Origin: Micromonospora humi
Lineage (GTDB): Bacteria > Actinomycetota > Actinomycetes > Mycobacteriales > Micromonosporaceae
Reading direction: 5' to 3'
DNA length: 64,000 nucleotides
Assembly: GCF_900090105.1 (NCBI RefSeq)
Contig: NZ_FMDM01000012.1
Location: 19,104 to 83,103, forward strand
The stretch's first letter is position 1. Every line of letters begins with the position of its first letter. Below are positions 23,081-32,256 of the stretch, piece by piece. The position numbers and the translations under genes are program-made. The notes beneath the pieces are model-generated. The model was not told the origin of the DNA, ran no database searches, and saw nothing but the letters and a program-made list of their open reading frames with translations.

Positions 23081-24469
23081 ATGAAGAAAATGCTCTCCGT
23101 CGCGGGCGTCGCCCTGCTGACGGCCCTCACCGCCGTCTTCGCCTTCGGGCAGCCGGCGCAAGCCGCCACCGGTTTCTCCGTCTCGAACGGCCGGCTCTAC
23201 GACGCCAACGGCACCGAGTTCGTCATGCGCGGCGTCAACCACGCGCACACCTGGTACCCGCAGCAGACCAGCTCGTTCGCCAACATCAAGGCGCTCGGCG
23301 CCAACACCGTCCGGGTGGTGCTGGCCACCGGCGACCGCTGGACGAAGAACAGCGCCGCGGACGTGGCCAACGTGATCTCGCTGTGCAAGACCAACCGGCT
23401 CATCTGCGTGCTGGAGGCGCACGACACCACCGGCTACGGCGAGGACGGCGCGGCCACCACGTTGGCCAAGGCGACCGACTACTGGCTGAGCATCGCCGAC
23501 GTGCTCAAGGGCCAGGAGAAGTACGTCATCGTCAACATCGGCAACGAGCCGTTCGGCAACCAGGGCTACGGCGCCTGGACCACCGACACCTCGAACGCGA
23601 TCAAGCGGCTGCGCGCCGGCGGCCTCACCCACACGATCATGGTGGACGGCCCGAACTGGGGCCAGGACTGGTCGTTCACGATGCGCGACAACGCCGGCAC
23701 CGTGTTCAACGCCGACCCGCAGCGCAACACCGTCTTCTCCATCCACATGTACGGCGTCTTCGACACCGCCGCGGAGATCACCGACTACCTGGGCCGGTTC
23801 CGCAGCGCCGGGCTGCCGATCGTGGTCGGCGAGTTCGGCTTCAACCACTCCGACGGCAACCCCGACGAGGACACCATCATGTCCTACGCCCAGGCCAACC
23901 GGATCGGCTACCTGGGCTGGTCGTGGAGCGGCAACGGCGGCGGCGTGGAATACCTGGACATGACGACCGGCTTCAACCCGAACCAGCTCACCAGCTGGGG
24001 CCAGCGCATCTTCGCCGGGGCCAACGGCATCACCGCCACCTCCCGGGAGGCCTCGGTCTACTCCGGCAGCTCGCCGACCCCGACGACGAGCCCCACCACC
24101 AGCCCGACCACCGGCCCGTCGCCGACCACCAGCCCCAGCCCGACCACGCCGCCGACCACGACGCCCCCGCCGGCCGGTGGCTGCACCGCCACTCTCACCG
24201 TGGTCAACTCGTGGCAGGGCGGCTTCCAGGGCGACGTCAAGGTGACCGCCGGCTCCGCCGCGATCAACGGCTGGACGGCGAAGTGGACGTTCGCCAACGG
24301 CCAGACCGTCAGCCAGGCGTGGAACGCCACGGTCAGCAACAGCGGGTCGGGCTTCACCGCTCGCAACGTCGACTACAACGGCCGGCTCGGCGCCGGCGCC
24401 AGCACCACGTTCGGCTTCATCGGCAACGGCAGTGCCGCCACGCCGGCGGTGACCTGCACCGCGAGCTGA
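23081..24469 (+). CDS. Secreted GH5 endo-beta-mannanase with C-terminal CBM2
   Basis: A 462-aa extracellular enzyme. A Sec signal peptide ends near AQA|ATG (residue 29). A GH5 catalytic domain (about 31-330) has acid/base E156 in NIGNEP and nucleophile E251 in VVGEFGFNH. The opening LYDANGTEFVMRGVNHAHTW closely resembles actinobacterial GH5 subfamily 8 mannanases. A Pro/Thr/Ser linker (about 335-365) leads to a family 2 cellulose-binding module with Trp residues at SWQGGF and GWTAKW and Cys near both ends. It hydrolyses mannan in plant biomass. Two promoters and two LacI-type sites precede it. Confidence 0.9.
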   Translation: MKKMLSVAGVALLTALTAVFAFGQPAQAATGFSVSNGRLYDANGTEFVMRGVNHAHTWYPQQTSSFANIKALGANTVRVVLATGDRWTKNSAADVANVISLCKTNRLICVLEAHDTTGYGEDGAATTLAKATDYWLSIADVLKGQEKYVIVNIGNEPFGNQGYGAWTTDTSNAIKRLRAGGLTHTIMVDGPNWGQDWSFTMRDNAGTVFNADPQRNTVFSIHMYGVFDTAAEITDYLGRFRSAGLPIVVGEFGFNHSDGNPDEDTIMSYAQANRIGYLGWSWSGNGGGVEYLDMTTGFNPNQLTSWGQRIFAGANGITATSREASVYSGSSPTPTTSPTTSPTTGPSPTTSPSPTTPPTTTPPPAGGCTATLTVVNSWQGGFQGDVKVTAGSAAINGWTAKWTFANGQTVSQAWNATVSNSGSGFTARNVDYNGRLGAGASTTFGFIGNGSAATPAVTCTAS

Positions 24470-24557
24470 CCGACCAGCGCATCGGTGGCCGGGTCCGCGC
24501 GGACCCGGCCACCTCTCCTCGCGTACGCCCCTGCGCTGCGCTCCGGTCCCGTCCGTA

Positions 24558-24627
24558 GTGCCTACAAACTTGATGACGTGGACGAGTCACCGTCTCGACT
24601 CGCTTACGTCATCAAGTTTGTAGGCAC
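24558..24627. repeat. Long stem-loop with perfect 22-bp arms, AT-rich
   Basis: GTGCCTACAAACTTGATGAC plus GT (24558-24579) is exactly complementary to 24606-24627. Within the loop CGAGTC (24583-24588) pairs with GACTCG (24597-24602). The arms are about 45% GC in a 73% GC region. It begins 89 bp after the mannanase stop. It could be a terminator, but the composition and perfect long arms also fit a small palindromic mobile element. There is no coding capacity. Confidence 0.65.
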
Positions 24628-24667
24628 ACGAAAGACCGATCCGCCCAGCTCGGGTGGAGTCCTGGGC

Positions 24668-24692
24668 GGTGCGCCCGTCCGACGGGCGCACC
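24668..24692. terminator. Second hairpin with 12-bp arms
   Basis: GGTGCGCCCGTC (24668-24679) and GACGGGCGCACC (24681-24692) are perfectly complementary around a single base. It lies between the long stem-loop and the next gene. The rest of the 304-bp gap (24470-24773) shows nothing beyond a ribosome site near its end. Confidence 0.5.
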
Positions 24693-24773
24693 CGCGCGCC
24701 GAGGGCACCCTGCCGTACAGTCTGGCGCGCGCTGGGCCGACCGGTCGGCGCGCGATGGTCGGGAGGGGACGCG

Positions 24774-25343
24774 ATGAGTACACCGGGGACCAGGGGACGA
24801 CCGTCGGGGCTCGTGATCGGCTCGCTCGTGGCCATCTCGTTCGGGACCGTCTTCATCATGGTCAACAGCGGCGGCCTGCCGTCGCCGTGGCCGCTCGTGC
24901 TGCGGATCGCCGGTCTGGTGGTGGCCGCGCTGCTCCTGGTCGGCCTGTTCCGGGTGGCCCGCCAGGCCACGCCGGCCGCGCAGGGGTCGGAGGCGGCGGG
25001 GTTCATGGACCGCCGCTACTGGATCGTGGTGGCGCTGGAGGCGGTCGCGCTCTTCGGCGGCCTCGCTGTCATCAACAACGTGCTCGACCGCCCCGCCGTG
25101 GCGGTGGCCTGGGTCGCGGTGGTGGTCGGCGTGCACTTCTTCGGCCTGGCCGCGGTCTGGAAGATGCCGCGCTACCACTGGCTCGGCGCCGTGATGACCG
25201 CGCTCGGCCTGGCCGGTTTCCTCACCTACGCACTGGGCGGTGACGCCGGTGCGGTCGGCCTGATCTCCGGCGTAGGCTGCGGCGCCGCCCTCTTCGCCAC
25301 CGTCGCCCTGGCCCTGCGCGACACCACCTCGCGCATCAGTTGA
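24774..25343 (+). CDS. Six-TM integral membrane protein, unknown function
   Basis: A 189-aa protein starting at ATG 24774 after GGGAGGGG. Six hydrophobic segments are visible: about residues 12-32, 40-60, 82-103, 108-129, 135-155 and 160-182. There is one charged loop (RQATPAAQGSEAAGFMDRR). No catalytic motif is visible. I do not recognise a named family. Its stop codon lies inside the 25340-25398 hairpin. Confidence 0.7.
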   Translation: MSTPGTRGRPSGLVIGSLVAISFGTVFIMVNSGGLPSPWPLVLRIAGLVVAALLLVGLFRVARQATPAAQGSEAAGFMDRRYWIVVALEAVALFGGLAVINNVLDRPAVAVAWVAVVVGVHFFGLAAVWKMPRYHWLGAVMTALGLAGFLTYALGGDAGAVGLISGVGCGAALFATVALALRDTTSRIS

Positions 25344-25394
25344 CCAAGGAGTTCGCGTCGGGAAGCGTGCCGAACGCCGACGCGAACTCCTTGA

Positions 25395-25398
<4 letters not shown>
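25340..25398. terminator. Bidirectional hairpin containing both convergent stop codons
   Basis: Arms 25340-25361 and 25377-25398 are complementary over 22 bp with one mismatch (TTGACCAAGGAGTTCGCGTC against its partner), and the loop is 15 nt. The + strand stop TGA (25341-25343) is in the left arm and the minus-strand stop TGA (25395-25397) in the right arm, at mirrored positions. This is presumably a shared terminator for both genes. Confidence 0.7.
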
Positions 25399-26644
<1,246 letters not shown>

Positions 26645-26648
<4 letters not shown>

Positions 26649-27046
26649 ATCTCCTGCGGCGGGCCGGACATCACCGGGCGCACCTCGATCGGCATGTTCA
26701 GCGGCCGACCGCCGGGGCCGGGTGCCGTCGAGATGAACGCGGCGATCTCGACCGCCCGCTGCGGGGTCTCGCAGTCGACGATCCAGAAGCCGGCCAGGAA
26801 CTCCTTGGTCTCCGCGAACGGCCCCTCGGTGACCACCGGCGCGCCGTTCTCACCGGCCCGCACGATCCGGGCCTGTTCCGGGCCGCCGAGCCCTTCGCCC
26901 TGCACGAACTCGCCGTCCGCCATGAGCTTGGCGTTGACCTCGCCCATGAAGTCGATGTGCGCCCGGAACTCCTCCGGAGTCCAGGTGTCCACCGCGGGAA
27001 AGTCGGCCCCGGCGGCGCTGAACTGCATCAGCAGCATGTACTTCAC
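26645..27046 (-). CDS. YCII-related (DGPF domain) protein
   Basis: A 133-aa YCII-like protein. MLLMQFSA opens the fold, and the conserved VTEGPFAETKEFLAGFWIVD block (about 75-94) is the DGPF region. The start at GTG 27046 is supported by GAGGAG just upstream; an ATG 26 codons earlier has no ribosome site. It is co-transcribed with the ECF42 sigma factor, its usual partner. The biochemical role is unknown. Confidence 0.85.
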
Positions 27047-27154
27047 GATTGGCTCCTCACGCCCGAGCACCGATTGTCGGTGCTTCCACCCTCGGGTAGA
27101 AGCCACCACCCCGCTCCTCGACATCCGGTGGCGAGAAAGTTCGAGGAACTCCGG

Positions 27155-27565
27155 TCACGCCGTGACGGCGGTCGCCTCCAGTTCGACGAGCACGTCGGGC
27201 TCGAAGAGATGGTCGACGCCGATCAGCGAGGCCGGCGGCAGCGGACGGGGCAGGCCGAGTTCCTCGGCGACCGACTCGATCCCGGCCATGAACGGCCCGA
27301 TCTTCTCGGGTGCCCAGTCGGTGACGTAGAAGGTCAGCCGGACCACGTCGTCGAAGGAGGCGTCTGCGCCGGCGAGTGCCCGGCCGGTGTTGCGCAGCAC
27401 CTGCGCGACCTGCCCGGTGAGGTCGCCGGTCGCGACGGGGGTGCCGTCGCCGAGGCGGGCGATCTGACCGCTGACGTGGATGTGGCGCGACCCGGTGGCG
27501 ACCGCCACGTGGTGGTAGGGCGTGTGCGGCTGAAGATCGTCGGGGCTGAGGCGGGTTACTGGCAT
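27155..27565 (-). CDS. RidA/YjgF family protein
   Basis: A 136-aa RidA-family protein. HIHVSGQIARLGDG, LRNTGRALAGADASFDDVVR and LFEPDVLVELEATAV match the family core. Classical RidA uses a conserved Arg to deaminate reactive enamines. Here the region aligned with that residue reads LIGVDHLFEPDVLVE, with His in place of the usual Arg-like position, so it may belong to an Rid subgroup without imine deaminase activity. It is divergent from the HxlR regulator, a likely controller. Confidence 0.82.
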   Translation of the reverse strand: MPVTRLSPDDLQPHTPYHHVAVATGSRHIHVSGQIARLGDGTPVATGDLTGQVAQVLRNTGRALAGADASFDDVVRLTFYVTDWAPEKIGPFMAGIESVAEELGLPRPLPPASLIGVDHLFEPDVLVELEATAVTA

Positions 27566-27644
27566 CGGGTCTCCTCCAGGTGCGATGTAGCGGTTTACTA
27601 TTGATACCTAGTCGACGGCGGACACTTCAAGGAGACCTGGTTTC
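27566..27644. promoter_or_regulatory. Divergent promoter region of RidA and HxlR genes
   Basis: The 79-bp gap has an AT-rich core (27588-27610, TTTACTATTGATACCTAG) containing ACTA-N8-TAGT, a short inverted repeat suited to a winged-helix dimer. It probably carries both promoters and the HxlR operator. GGAG lies before the RidA ATG and AAGGAG before the HxlR ATG. Confidence 0.4.
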
Positions 27645-28022
27645 ATGCGCGATACCACCGCCCCCCGGGCCGCCGAGCTACGCATCGACGCGCCGCACCG
27701 CGAGCTGCTCGACCAGGTGCTGGACAAGTGGTCGCTGAGCGTCCTCAACGAGCTGTGCGAACGGCCGTGCCGCTTCAACGAGCTGCGCCGCGCGATCCCG
27801 GCGGTGACGCAGAAGTCCCTGACCGCGACGTTGCGACGCCTGGAACGCAACGGCATCGTGGAGCGCCACGTGGTGGCGACCCGTCCGGTCGCGGTGGAGT
27901 ATCGGATCACCCCGCTGGGCAAGACGCTGCGCGCCCCGATCGACGCGCTCCTGGACTGGGCCGACGCGCAGATGCCGCGGATCGAGAACGCGCGGCGGGC
28001 GTTCGACGCCACTGTGGAATAG
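27645..28022 (+). CDS. HxlR family transcriptional regulator
   Basis: A 125-aa winged-helix protein. KWSLSVLNELCERPCRFNELRRAI and TQKSLTATLRRLERNGIVER are the HxlR hallmark, followed by VEYRITPLGKTL. Such regulators often respond to reactive aldehydes, quinones or disulfide stress, though no conserved N-terminal Cys is present here. It is divergent from the RidA gene, its probable target. It ends 3 bp from the convergent alpha-galactosidase stop. Confidence 0.87.
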   Translation: MRDTTAPRAAELRIDAPHRELLDQVLDKWSLSVLNELCERPCRFNELRRAIPAVTQKSLTATLRRLERNGIVERHVVATRPVAVEYRITPLGKTLRAPIDALLDWADAQMPRIENARRAFDATVE

Positions 28023-28025
28023 TGC

Positions 28026-30245
28026 TCAGGCGGCGGTGACCTCCAGCAGCAACGCCTGCTCCGGGTGCAGCGCGGGCAGTTGCAGGCCGACAGTCCCGAG
28101 CGCCGATCCGGGCAGCGTCACCCCGGTGCCGGAGGTCAGCCAACCCGGCGCTGCCAGCTCCAGCGCGGCCGGCTCCGGCGCCCCGGCCGGGGGCCGCACC
28201 CGGTAGCGCCGCTCCGGGTCCAGCCCCGGCAGCCGCACCGCGCCCGGCACCTGGGCCACCGAGGTGGCGACCCGGCTGACCGCGTACACCGCTCGGGAGC
28301 GGTCGTGGGCGACGACACCGTGGGCCTGCACGGCCTCGTCGGGGTGGTCGACCCGGACCACCCGCCCGCCGTGCAGCAGCGGGCGGAGCCGCTTGTGCAG
28401 CGCCACCCAGGCGGTGAGTTCGGCCCGGGCGGACGTGTCGATCGCGCTGATGTCCCACTCGATGCCGTGGTGGCCGAAGAACGCGGTGACCGCCCGGAAG
28501 CCGAGGTCGTGCACCCGGTGCGTGGTGTGCGAGCGGTCCGGGCCGATGTGCGTGCCGATCAGCTCCGGCGGGAGCAGCAGCCCGGTCCAGCGCTGGATGG
28601 CCAGCCGTTCCAGCGCGTCGTTGCAGTCGCTGGCCCAGACCCGGTCGGTGCGGCGCAGGATCTCCAGGTCGACCCGGGCGCCACCGGAGGAGCAGCTCTC
28701 GATCTCCAGGCCGGGGTGCCGTTCACGCAGCTCGTCGAGCAGCCGGTAGACCGCCACGGTCTGCGCGTGCACGCCGGGCCGGCCGCCGTGTCCGGCCTCG
28801 GTGAGGTCCCGGTTGTGGTCCCACTTCAGGTAGGCGATCCCGTCGTGCTCGCCCAGCACCGCGTCGAGCCGGCCGAGCAGGTACGCGTAGGCGTCCGGGT
28901 GGGCCAGGTCGAGCACCTGCTGGTGCCGCCAGGCCGGGGGCAGCCGGCCGGGCGCCTGGAGCACCCAGTCGGGGTGGGCGCGGAACAGGTCGGAGTCGGG
29001 GTTGACCATCTCCGGTTCGACCCAGAGCCCGAACTGCATGCCGTGCCCGCGGACGTGGTCGACGAGCGGTTGCAGCCCGCCCGGCCAGACCTGCTCGTCG
29101 ACCCACCAGTCGCCGAGCCCGGCGAGGTCGTGCCGCCGGCCGCGGAACCAGCCGTCGTCGAGCACGAAGCGTTCCACGCCCACCTCGGCGGCCCGGTCGG
29201 CGAGCCCGCGCAGCCGGTCCAGATCGTGGTCGAAGTAGACCGCCTCCCACACGTTGAGCGTCACCGGCCGGGGCGTGCGCGGATGGCCCGGCCGGGCGCG
29301 CAGGCTGGTGTGCAGCACGTCGCTGAGCCCGTCCAGCCCGTCGGCCGAGCAGGCCGCGTAGAGCAGCGGGGTGGCGTACTCCTCGCCCGGCCCGAGCACG
29401 ACCTCGCCGGGCGCGAGCAGCTCCCCGCCGCCGAGCGTGGCCTCGCCGGTCGGGCGGCGTTCGGCCACCGTGACGTGGTCGCCGCTCCACGCGGTGTGCA
29501 CCGCCCACACCTCGCCGTGCCCGAAGCCGAAGCCGGGCGTACCGGCGACGAGCAGCAGCGTGGCGTCGTGCCCGGTGCGGCCGTGCCGCCCCTCGCGCAC
29601 CCAGGCGCCCATCGGCCACGGGTGCCGCTGCGGCGCGCGTTCCCGGCACCAGCGCCCGGTCAGGTCGAGCAGTTCGGTGGCGACCGCCGGCACCGGCAGC
29701 ACCGGGGTCAGCTCCCGCAGCTCGTAGCGGCCGTCGCCGTCGTTGCGCAGCCGGTGCCGCAGCGTCAGCAACCCCGCCGCGTCCAGCGTGATCTCGACGG
29801 TCAGGCTCAACCCCGCGCCCGGGTCCGCCGCCCGCACCGTCACCCGCGCCGCCCCGCCGCCGTCGTGGTCCCGCTCCCCGTCGGATACGCGCACCGCCTC
29901 CCCGCCGTCGGCCACGTGACCCGCATCATGGCTCCCCGCACTCACGTCGAGACCGACCAGGCGAAACGCCGTGGACCAGTCCCGGCCGTCGCGGTGGCCG
30001 GCAAGCCCGGGCCGGCCACTCCAGCCCGCGCTCCCCTCGGGCAGCAGCGACAGCACGGTGGGTTCGTCGAAGCTGCTCGGTACCACCGGCGCGACGGTGG
30101 CGTCGACCAGCGCGGAGAGGTCCGCGGTCGACAGCGGCCCGAGGTCGGCGCCCCAGTGCACGACTCGTGGCAGCCCCGAGCCGCGCGCGTCGAGCACCAG
30201 GCTGGTCCCCGCCCGGCGCAGGTGAACGATGACCGAAGGCTTCAT
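28026..30245 (-). CDS. GH36 alpha-galactosidase
   Basis: A 739-aa cytosolic glycosidase with no signal peptide. Features: an N-terminal beta-sandwich, then the barrel with ERFVLDDGWF, nucleophile D476 in YLKWDHN and acid/base D540 in ASDCND, preceded by the CSSGGARVD block diagnostic of GH36. It releases terminal alpha-galactose from melibiose, raffinose-type sugars or galactomannan fragments. It is the last gene after the transporter cluster on the same strand, with a 148-bp spacer. Together with the mannanase and beta-galactosidase it suggests use of galactomannan and other galactosides. Confidence 0.92.
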   Translation of the reverse strand: MKPSVIVHLRRAGTSLVLDARGSGLPRVVHWGADLGPLSTADLSALVDATVAPVVPSSFDEPTVLSLLPEGSAGWSGRPGLAGHRDGRDWSTAFRLVGLDVSAGSHDAGHVADGGEAVRVSDGERDHDGGGAARVTVRAADPGAGLSLTVEITLDAAGLLTLRHRLRNDGDGRYELRELTPVLPVPAVATELLDLTGRWCRERAPQRHPWPMGAWVREGRHGRTGHDATLLLVAGTPGFGFGHGEVWAVHTAWSGDHVTVAERRPTGEATLGGGELLAPGEVVLGPGEEYATPLLYAACSADGLDGLSDVLHTSLRARPGHPRTPRPVTLNVWEAVYFDHDLDRLRGLADRAAEVGVERFVLDDGWFRGRRHDLAGLGDWWVDEQVWPGGLQPLVDHVRGHGMQFGLWVEPEMVNPDSDLFRAHPDWVLQAPGRLPPAWRHQQVLDLAHPDAYAYLLGRLDAVLGEHDGIAYLKWDHNRDLTEAGHGGRPGVHAQTVAVYRLLDELRERHPGLEIESCSSGGARVDLEILRRTDRVWASDCNDALERLAIQRWTGLLLPPELIGTHIGPDRSHTTHRVHDLGFRAVTAFFGHHGIEWDISAIDTSARAELTAWVALHKRLRPLLHGGRVVRVDHPDEAVQAHGVVAHDRSRAVYAVSRVATSVAQVPGAVRLPGLDPERRYRVRPPAGAPEPAALELAAPGWLTSGTGVTLPGSALGTVGLQLPALHPEQALLLEVTAA

Positions 30246-30279
30246 GACCGCTCGATTCCCTATGAGTGCCCCACGCTCG

Positions 30280-30339
30280 TCACGCGGAGCGACGCCAGCG
30301 GAGAGGGCAAGAGTAATGAGCGCTATGACTGAGAGGCAT
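30280..30339 (-). CDS. Possible 19-codon leader ORF before the alpha-galactosidase
   Basis: On the minus strand AGGAGGAATAATT, a very strong ribosome site at ideal spacing, precedes ATG 30339. The frame reads MPLSHSAHYSCPLRWRRSA and ends with TGA at 30280, 34 bp before the alpha-galactosidase ATG. The peptide resembles nothing I know. The ribosome site is far better than that of the gene downstream, so either this is a translated leader peptide or a remnant start. Confidence 0.35.
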   Translation of the reverse strand: MPLSHSAHYSCPLRWRRSA

Positions 30340-30365
30340 AATTATTCCTCCTGGTCATATCGCTC
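30318..30365. promoter_or_regulatory. Inverted repeat in the permease/alpha-galactosidase gap
   Basis: GAGCGcTATGACt (30318-30330) faces gGTCATAtCGCTC (30353-30365), with 11 of 13 positions pairing around an AT-rich 22-nt centre (gagaggcataattattcctc core). The AT content and palindrome suggest a promoter with a regulator site for the alpha-galactosidase, possibly for the DeoR-type protein of the locus. GTAATGA occurs both here (30313) and at 33743 in the divergent promoter. Confidence 0.4.
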
Positions 30366-30393
30366 TATGGACGTCACCGCCCGGAGCCCGGAG

Positions 30394-31278
30394 TCATCCC
30401 TTGGAGGCTCCCAGCGTCAGGCCCCTCACGAACTGCTTCTGCAGCAGGAAGAAGATCACCAGGGTGGGGATCGCGACCAGCACCGAGCCGGCCGAGACGA
30501 GGTTGTTGTCGGTGAAGAACTGGCCGCGCAGGTTGTTCAGCGAGCTGGTCACCGGGAACTTGTCGCCGCTGCGCATCAGCACGGTGGCCCAGAAGAACTC
30601 GTTGTAGATCCAGGTCACCTCCAGCGTGGCCAGCGCGGCCAGGGCCGGCCGGCACAGCGGCATGGTGACCTGCCAGTACTGCCGCCACACGCTCGCCCCG
30701 TCGACCATCGCCGCCTCGTACAGCTCGTGCGGCAGCGCCTTCATGTAGTTGCTCAGCACGAAGACGCAGAACCCGCACTGGAACGTGACGTTGACCAGGA
30801 TCAGCCCCCAGTAGCTGTCGTAGAGCAGCTCCGAGTCGCTCATCCAGGCCGGCAGCGGGATCTCGGTGAACATCCGGAACAGCGGGATCAGCAGGGACTG
30901 CTGCGGCAGCAGGTTGGCCGCGGTGAAGAGGCCGAGCAGCGCGATGTTGAGCCTCCAGCTGAACCGGGCGATCACGAACGCCACGCACGAGGCGAGGAAG
31001 AGCGTGAGCAGCACCGCCGGGACGGTGATGTAGACCGAGTTGAGGAAGTGCTTGCCGAACTCGGCGGTCTGCCACGCGGTGACGTAGTTGTCGATGGTCC
31101 AGCCGCCGAACGAGACGTAACCGTGCACGGCGGTGTACTGGTAGGAGCGGAACGAGGTGAGCACCGCCCAGAGCAGCGGGAACAGCCAGCCGACGGCGAC
31201 CGTACCCAGGAAGACGTGCAGGACGACCCGGGCGGGCCGCACCGGCCGGCGGCGCCCGGGGGAGACGGCGGTGCTCAT
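30394..31278 (-). CDS. ABC sugar transporter permease (MalG-like)
   Basis: A 294-aa carbohydrate permease of the CUT1 class. It has six transmembrane segments and the ATPase-docking EAA loop ELYEAAMVDGASVWRQYWQV (about 190-209). The start at ATG 31278 overlaps the upstream permease stop by 4 bp. It pairs with the permease at 31275-32234 and the binding protein at 32257-33588. No ATPase gene is present, and actinomycetes commonly serve such transporters with a shared MsiK-type ATPase encoded elsewhere. Confidence 0.9.
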   Translation of the reverse strand: MSTAVSPGRRRPVRPARVVLHVFLGTVAVGWLFPLLWAVLTSFRSYQYTAVHGYVSFGGWTIDNYVTAWQTAEFGKHFLNSVYITVPAVLLTLFLASCVAFVIARFSWRLNIALLGLFTAANLLPQQSLLIPLFRMFTEIPLPAWMSDSELLYDSYWGLILVNVTFQCGFCVFVLSNYMKALPHELYEAAMVDGASVWRQYWQVTMPLCRPALAALATLEVTWIYNEFFWATVLMRSGDKFPVTSSLNNLRGQFFTDNNLVSAGSVLVAIPTLVIFFLLQKQFVRGLTLGASKG

Positions 31279-32234
31279 CGCTTGTCCTCCCGCATCACGG
31301 TCCAGAGGTAGATGGTGATGAAGATCAGCGAGACGGCCAGCATGATGGTGGCCAGCGCGGAGCCGAAGCCGATGCGGCTGGCCTCGCCGACCACGTTCTG
31401 GGTGACCAGGGCGGAGATCAGCTCGAGCCCGTTGCGGCCCTTGTTGATCACCCAGACCAGGTCGAACGCGCGCAGCGACTCGATCACGGTCACCACCAGC
31501 ACGATGATGTTGATCGGGCGCATCACCGGGAAGACGACCCGGAAGAACGTGCTGGTCTCCGAGGAGCCGTCGACCGCGGCGGCCTCCCGCAGTGACGGGT
31601 CGACGCCCTTCAGGCCGGCCAGGTAGAGCAGCATGATGTAGCCGACGTGGCGCCACCCGGCGGCCACCAGCACCGCCCAGATGTTGACGTTCGGGTCGCC
31701 GTACCAGTCGGTCTCGCCGCCGAACACGCCGTTGAGCAGGCCCTGGTCGCGGCTGTAGATGAGCTGCCAGATGAAGCCGACGAGCGCCAGCGAGAGCACC
31801 ACCGGCAGGTAGAGCGCGGTCTGGTAAAAGCGGCTGCCGCGCAGTTCCTTGTCCAGCAGCACGGCGAGGAACATGCCGAACGGGGTGGCCACCACGAAGA
31901 GCGCGGCCAGCCAGAGCAGGTTGTTCTGCACCGCGGGCACGAACGGCGGGTAGTTGTGCACCACGTCGTCATAGTTCTTCAGCCCGACCCAGTCGATCTC
32001 GCCGATCGGGCCGATGCCGTCCCAGTTCGTGCCGGAGAGCAGCACGGTGGCCCCCGCCGGCAGCCAGACCAGGCCGAGGACGAGCAGCAGGGGCACCAGC
32101 ACCATCAGCGTGATCACCACGCGGTCGGTGCCGGAGAGGAGCCGTAGCCGGCGGCCGCGGCCACCACCGGTGGCGGTGGTCGCGGCCGGTGGCGGCACGG
32201 CGCGATCCGCGTGGATCAGGGGCAGGTCGGACAT
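31275..32234 (-). CDS. ABC sugar transporter permease (MalF-like)
   Basis: A 319-aa CUT1 permease with a polar Gly/Arg-rich cytosolic N-terminus (about 45 residues), then six transmembrane segments. The EAA loop reads SLREAAAVDGSSETSTFFRV (about 219-238). It is the first of two coupled permeases and starts 22 bp after the binding-protein gene. The substrate is inferred from neighbouring alpha- and beta-galactosidases to be galactose-containing oligosaccharides. Confidence 0.9.
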   Translation of the reverse strand: MSDLPLIHADRAVPPPAATTATGGGRGRRLRLLSGTDRVVITLMVLVPLLLVLGLVWLPAGATVLLSGTNWDGIGPIGEIDWVGLKNYDDVVHNYPPFVPAVQNNLLWLAALFVVATPFGMFLAVLLDKELRGSRFYQTALYLPVVLSLALVGFIWQLIYSRDQGLLNGVFGGETDWYGDPNVNIWAVLVAAGWRHVGYIMLLYLAGLKGVDPSLREAAAVDGSSETSTFFRVVFPVMRPINIIVLVVTVIESLRAFDLVWVINKGRNGLELISALVTQNVVGEASRIGFGSALATIMLAVSLIFITIYLWTVMREDKR

Positions 32235-32256
32235 GGTGTCCTTCCCCCTTCCGCCG

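Noticed and set aside
24558..24692. The two stem-loops as terminal inverted repeats of an insertion sequence
   Set aside because: The arms of each element pair with each other over short loops, no transposase or remnant lies between them, and I could not identify target duplications.
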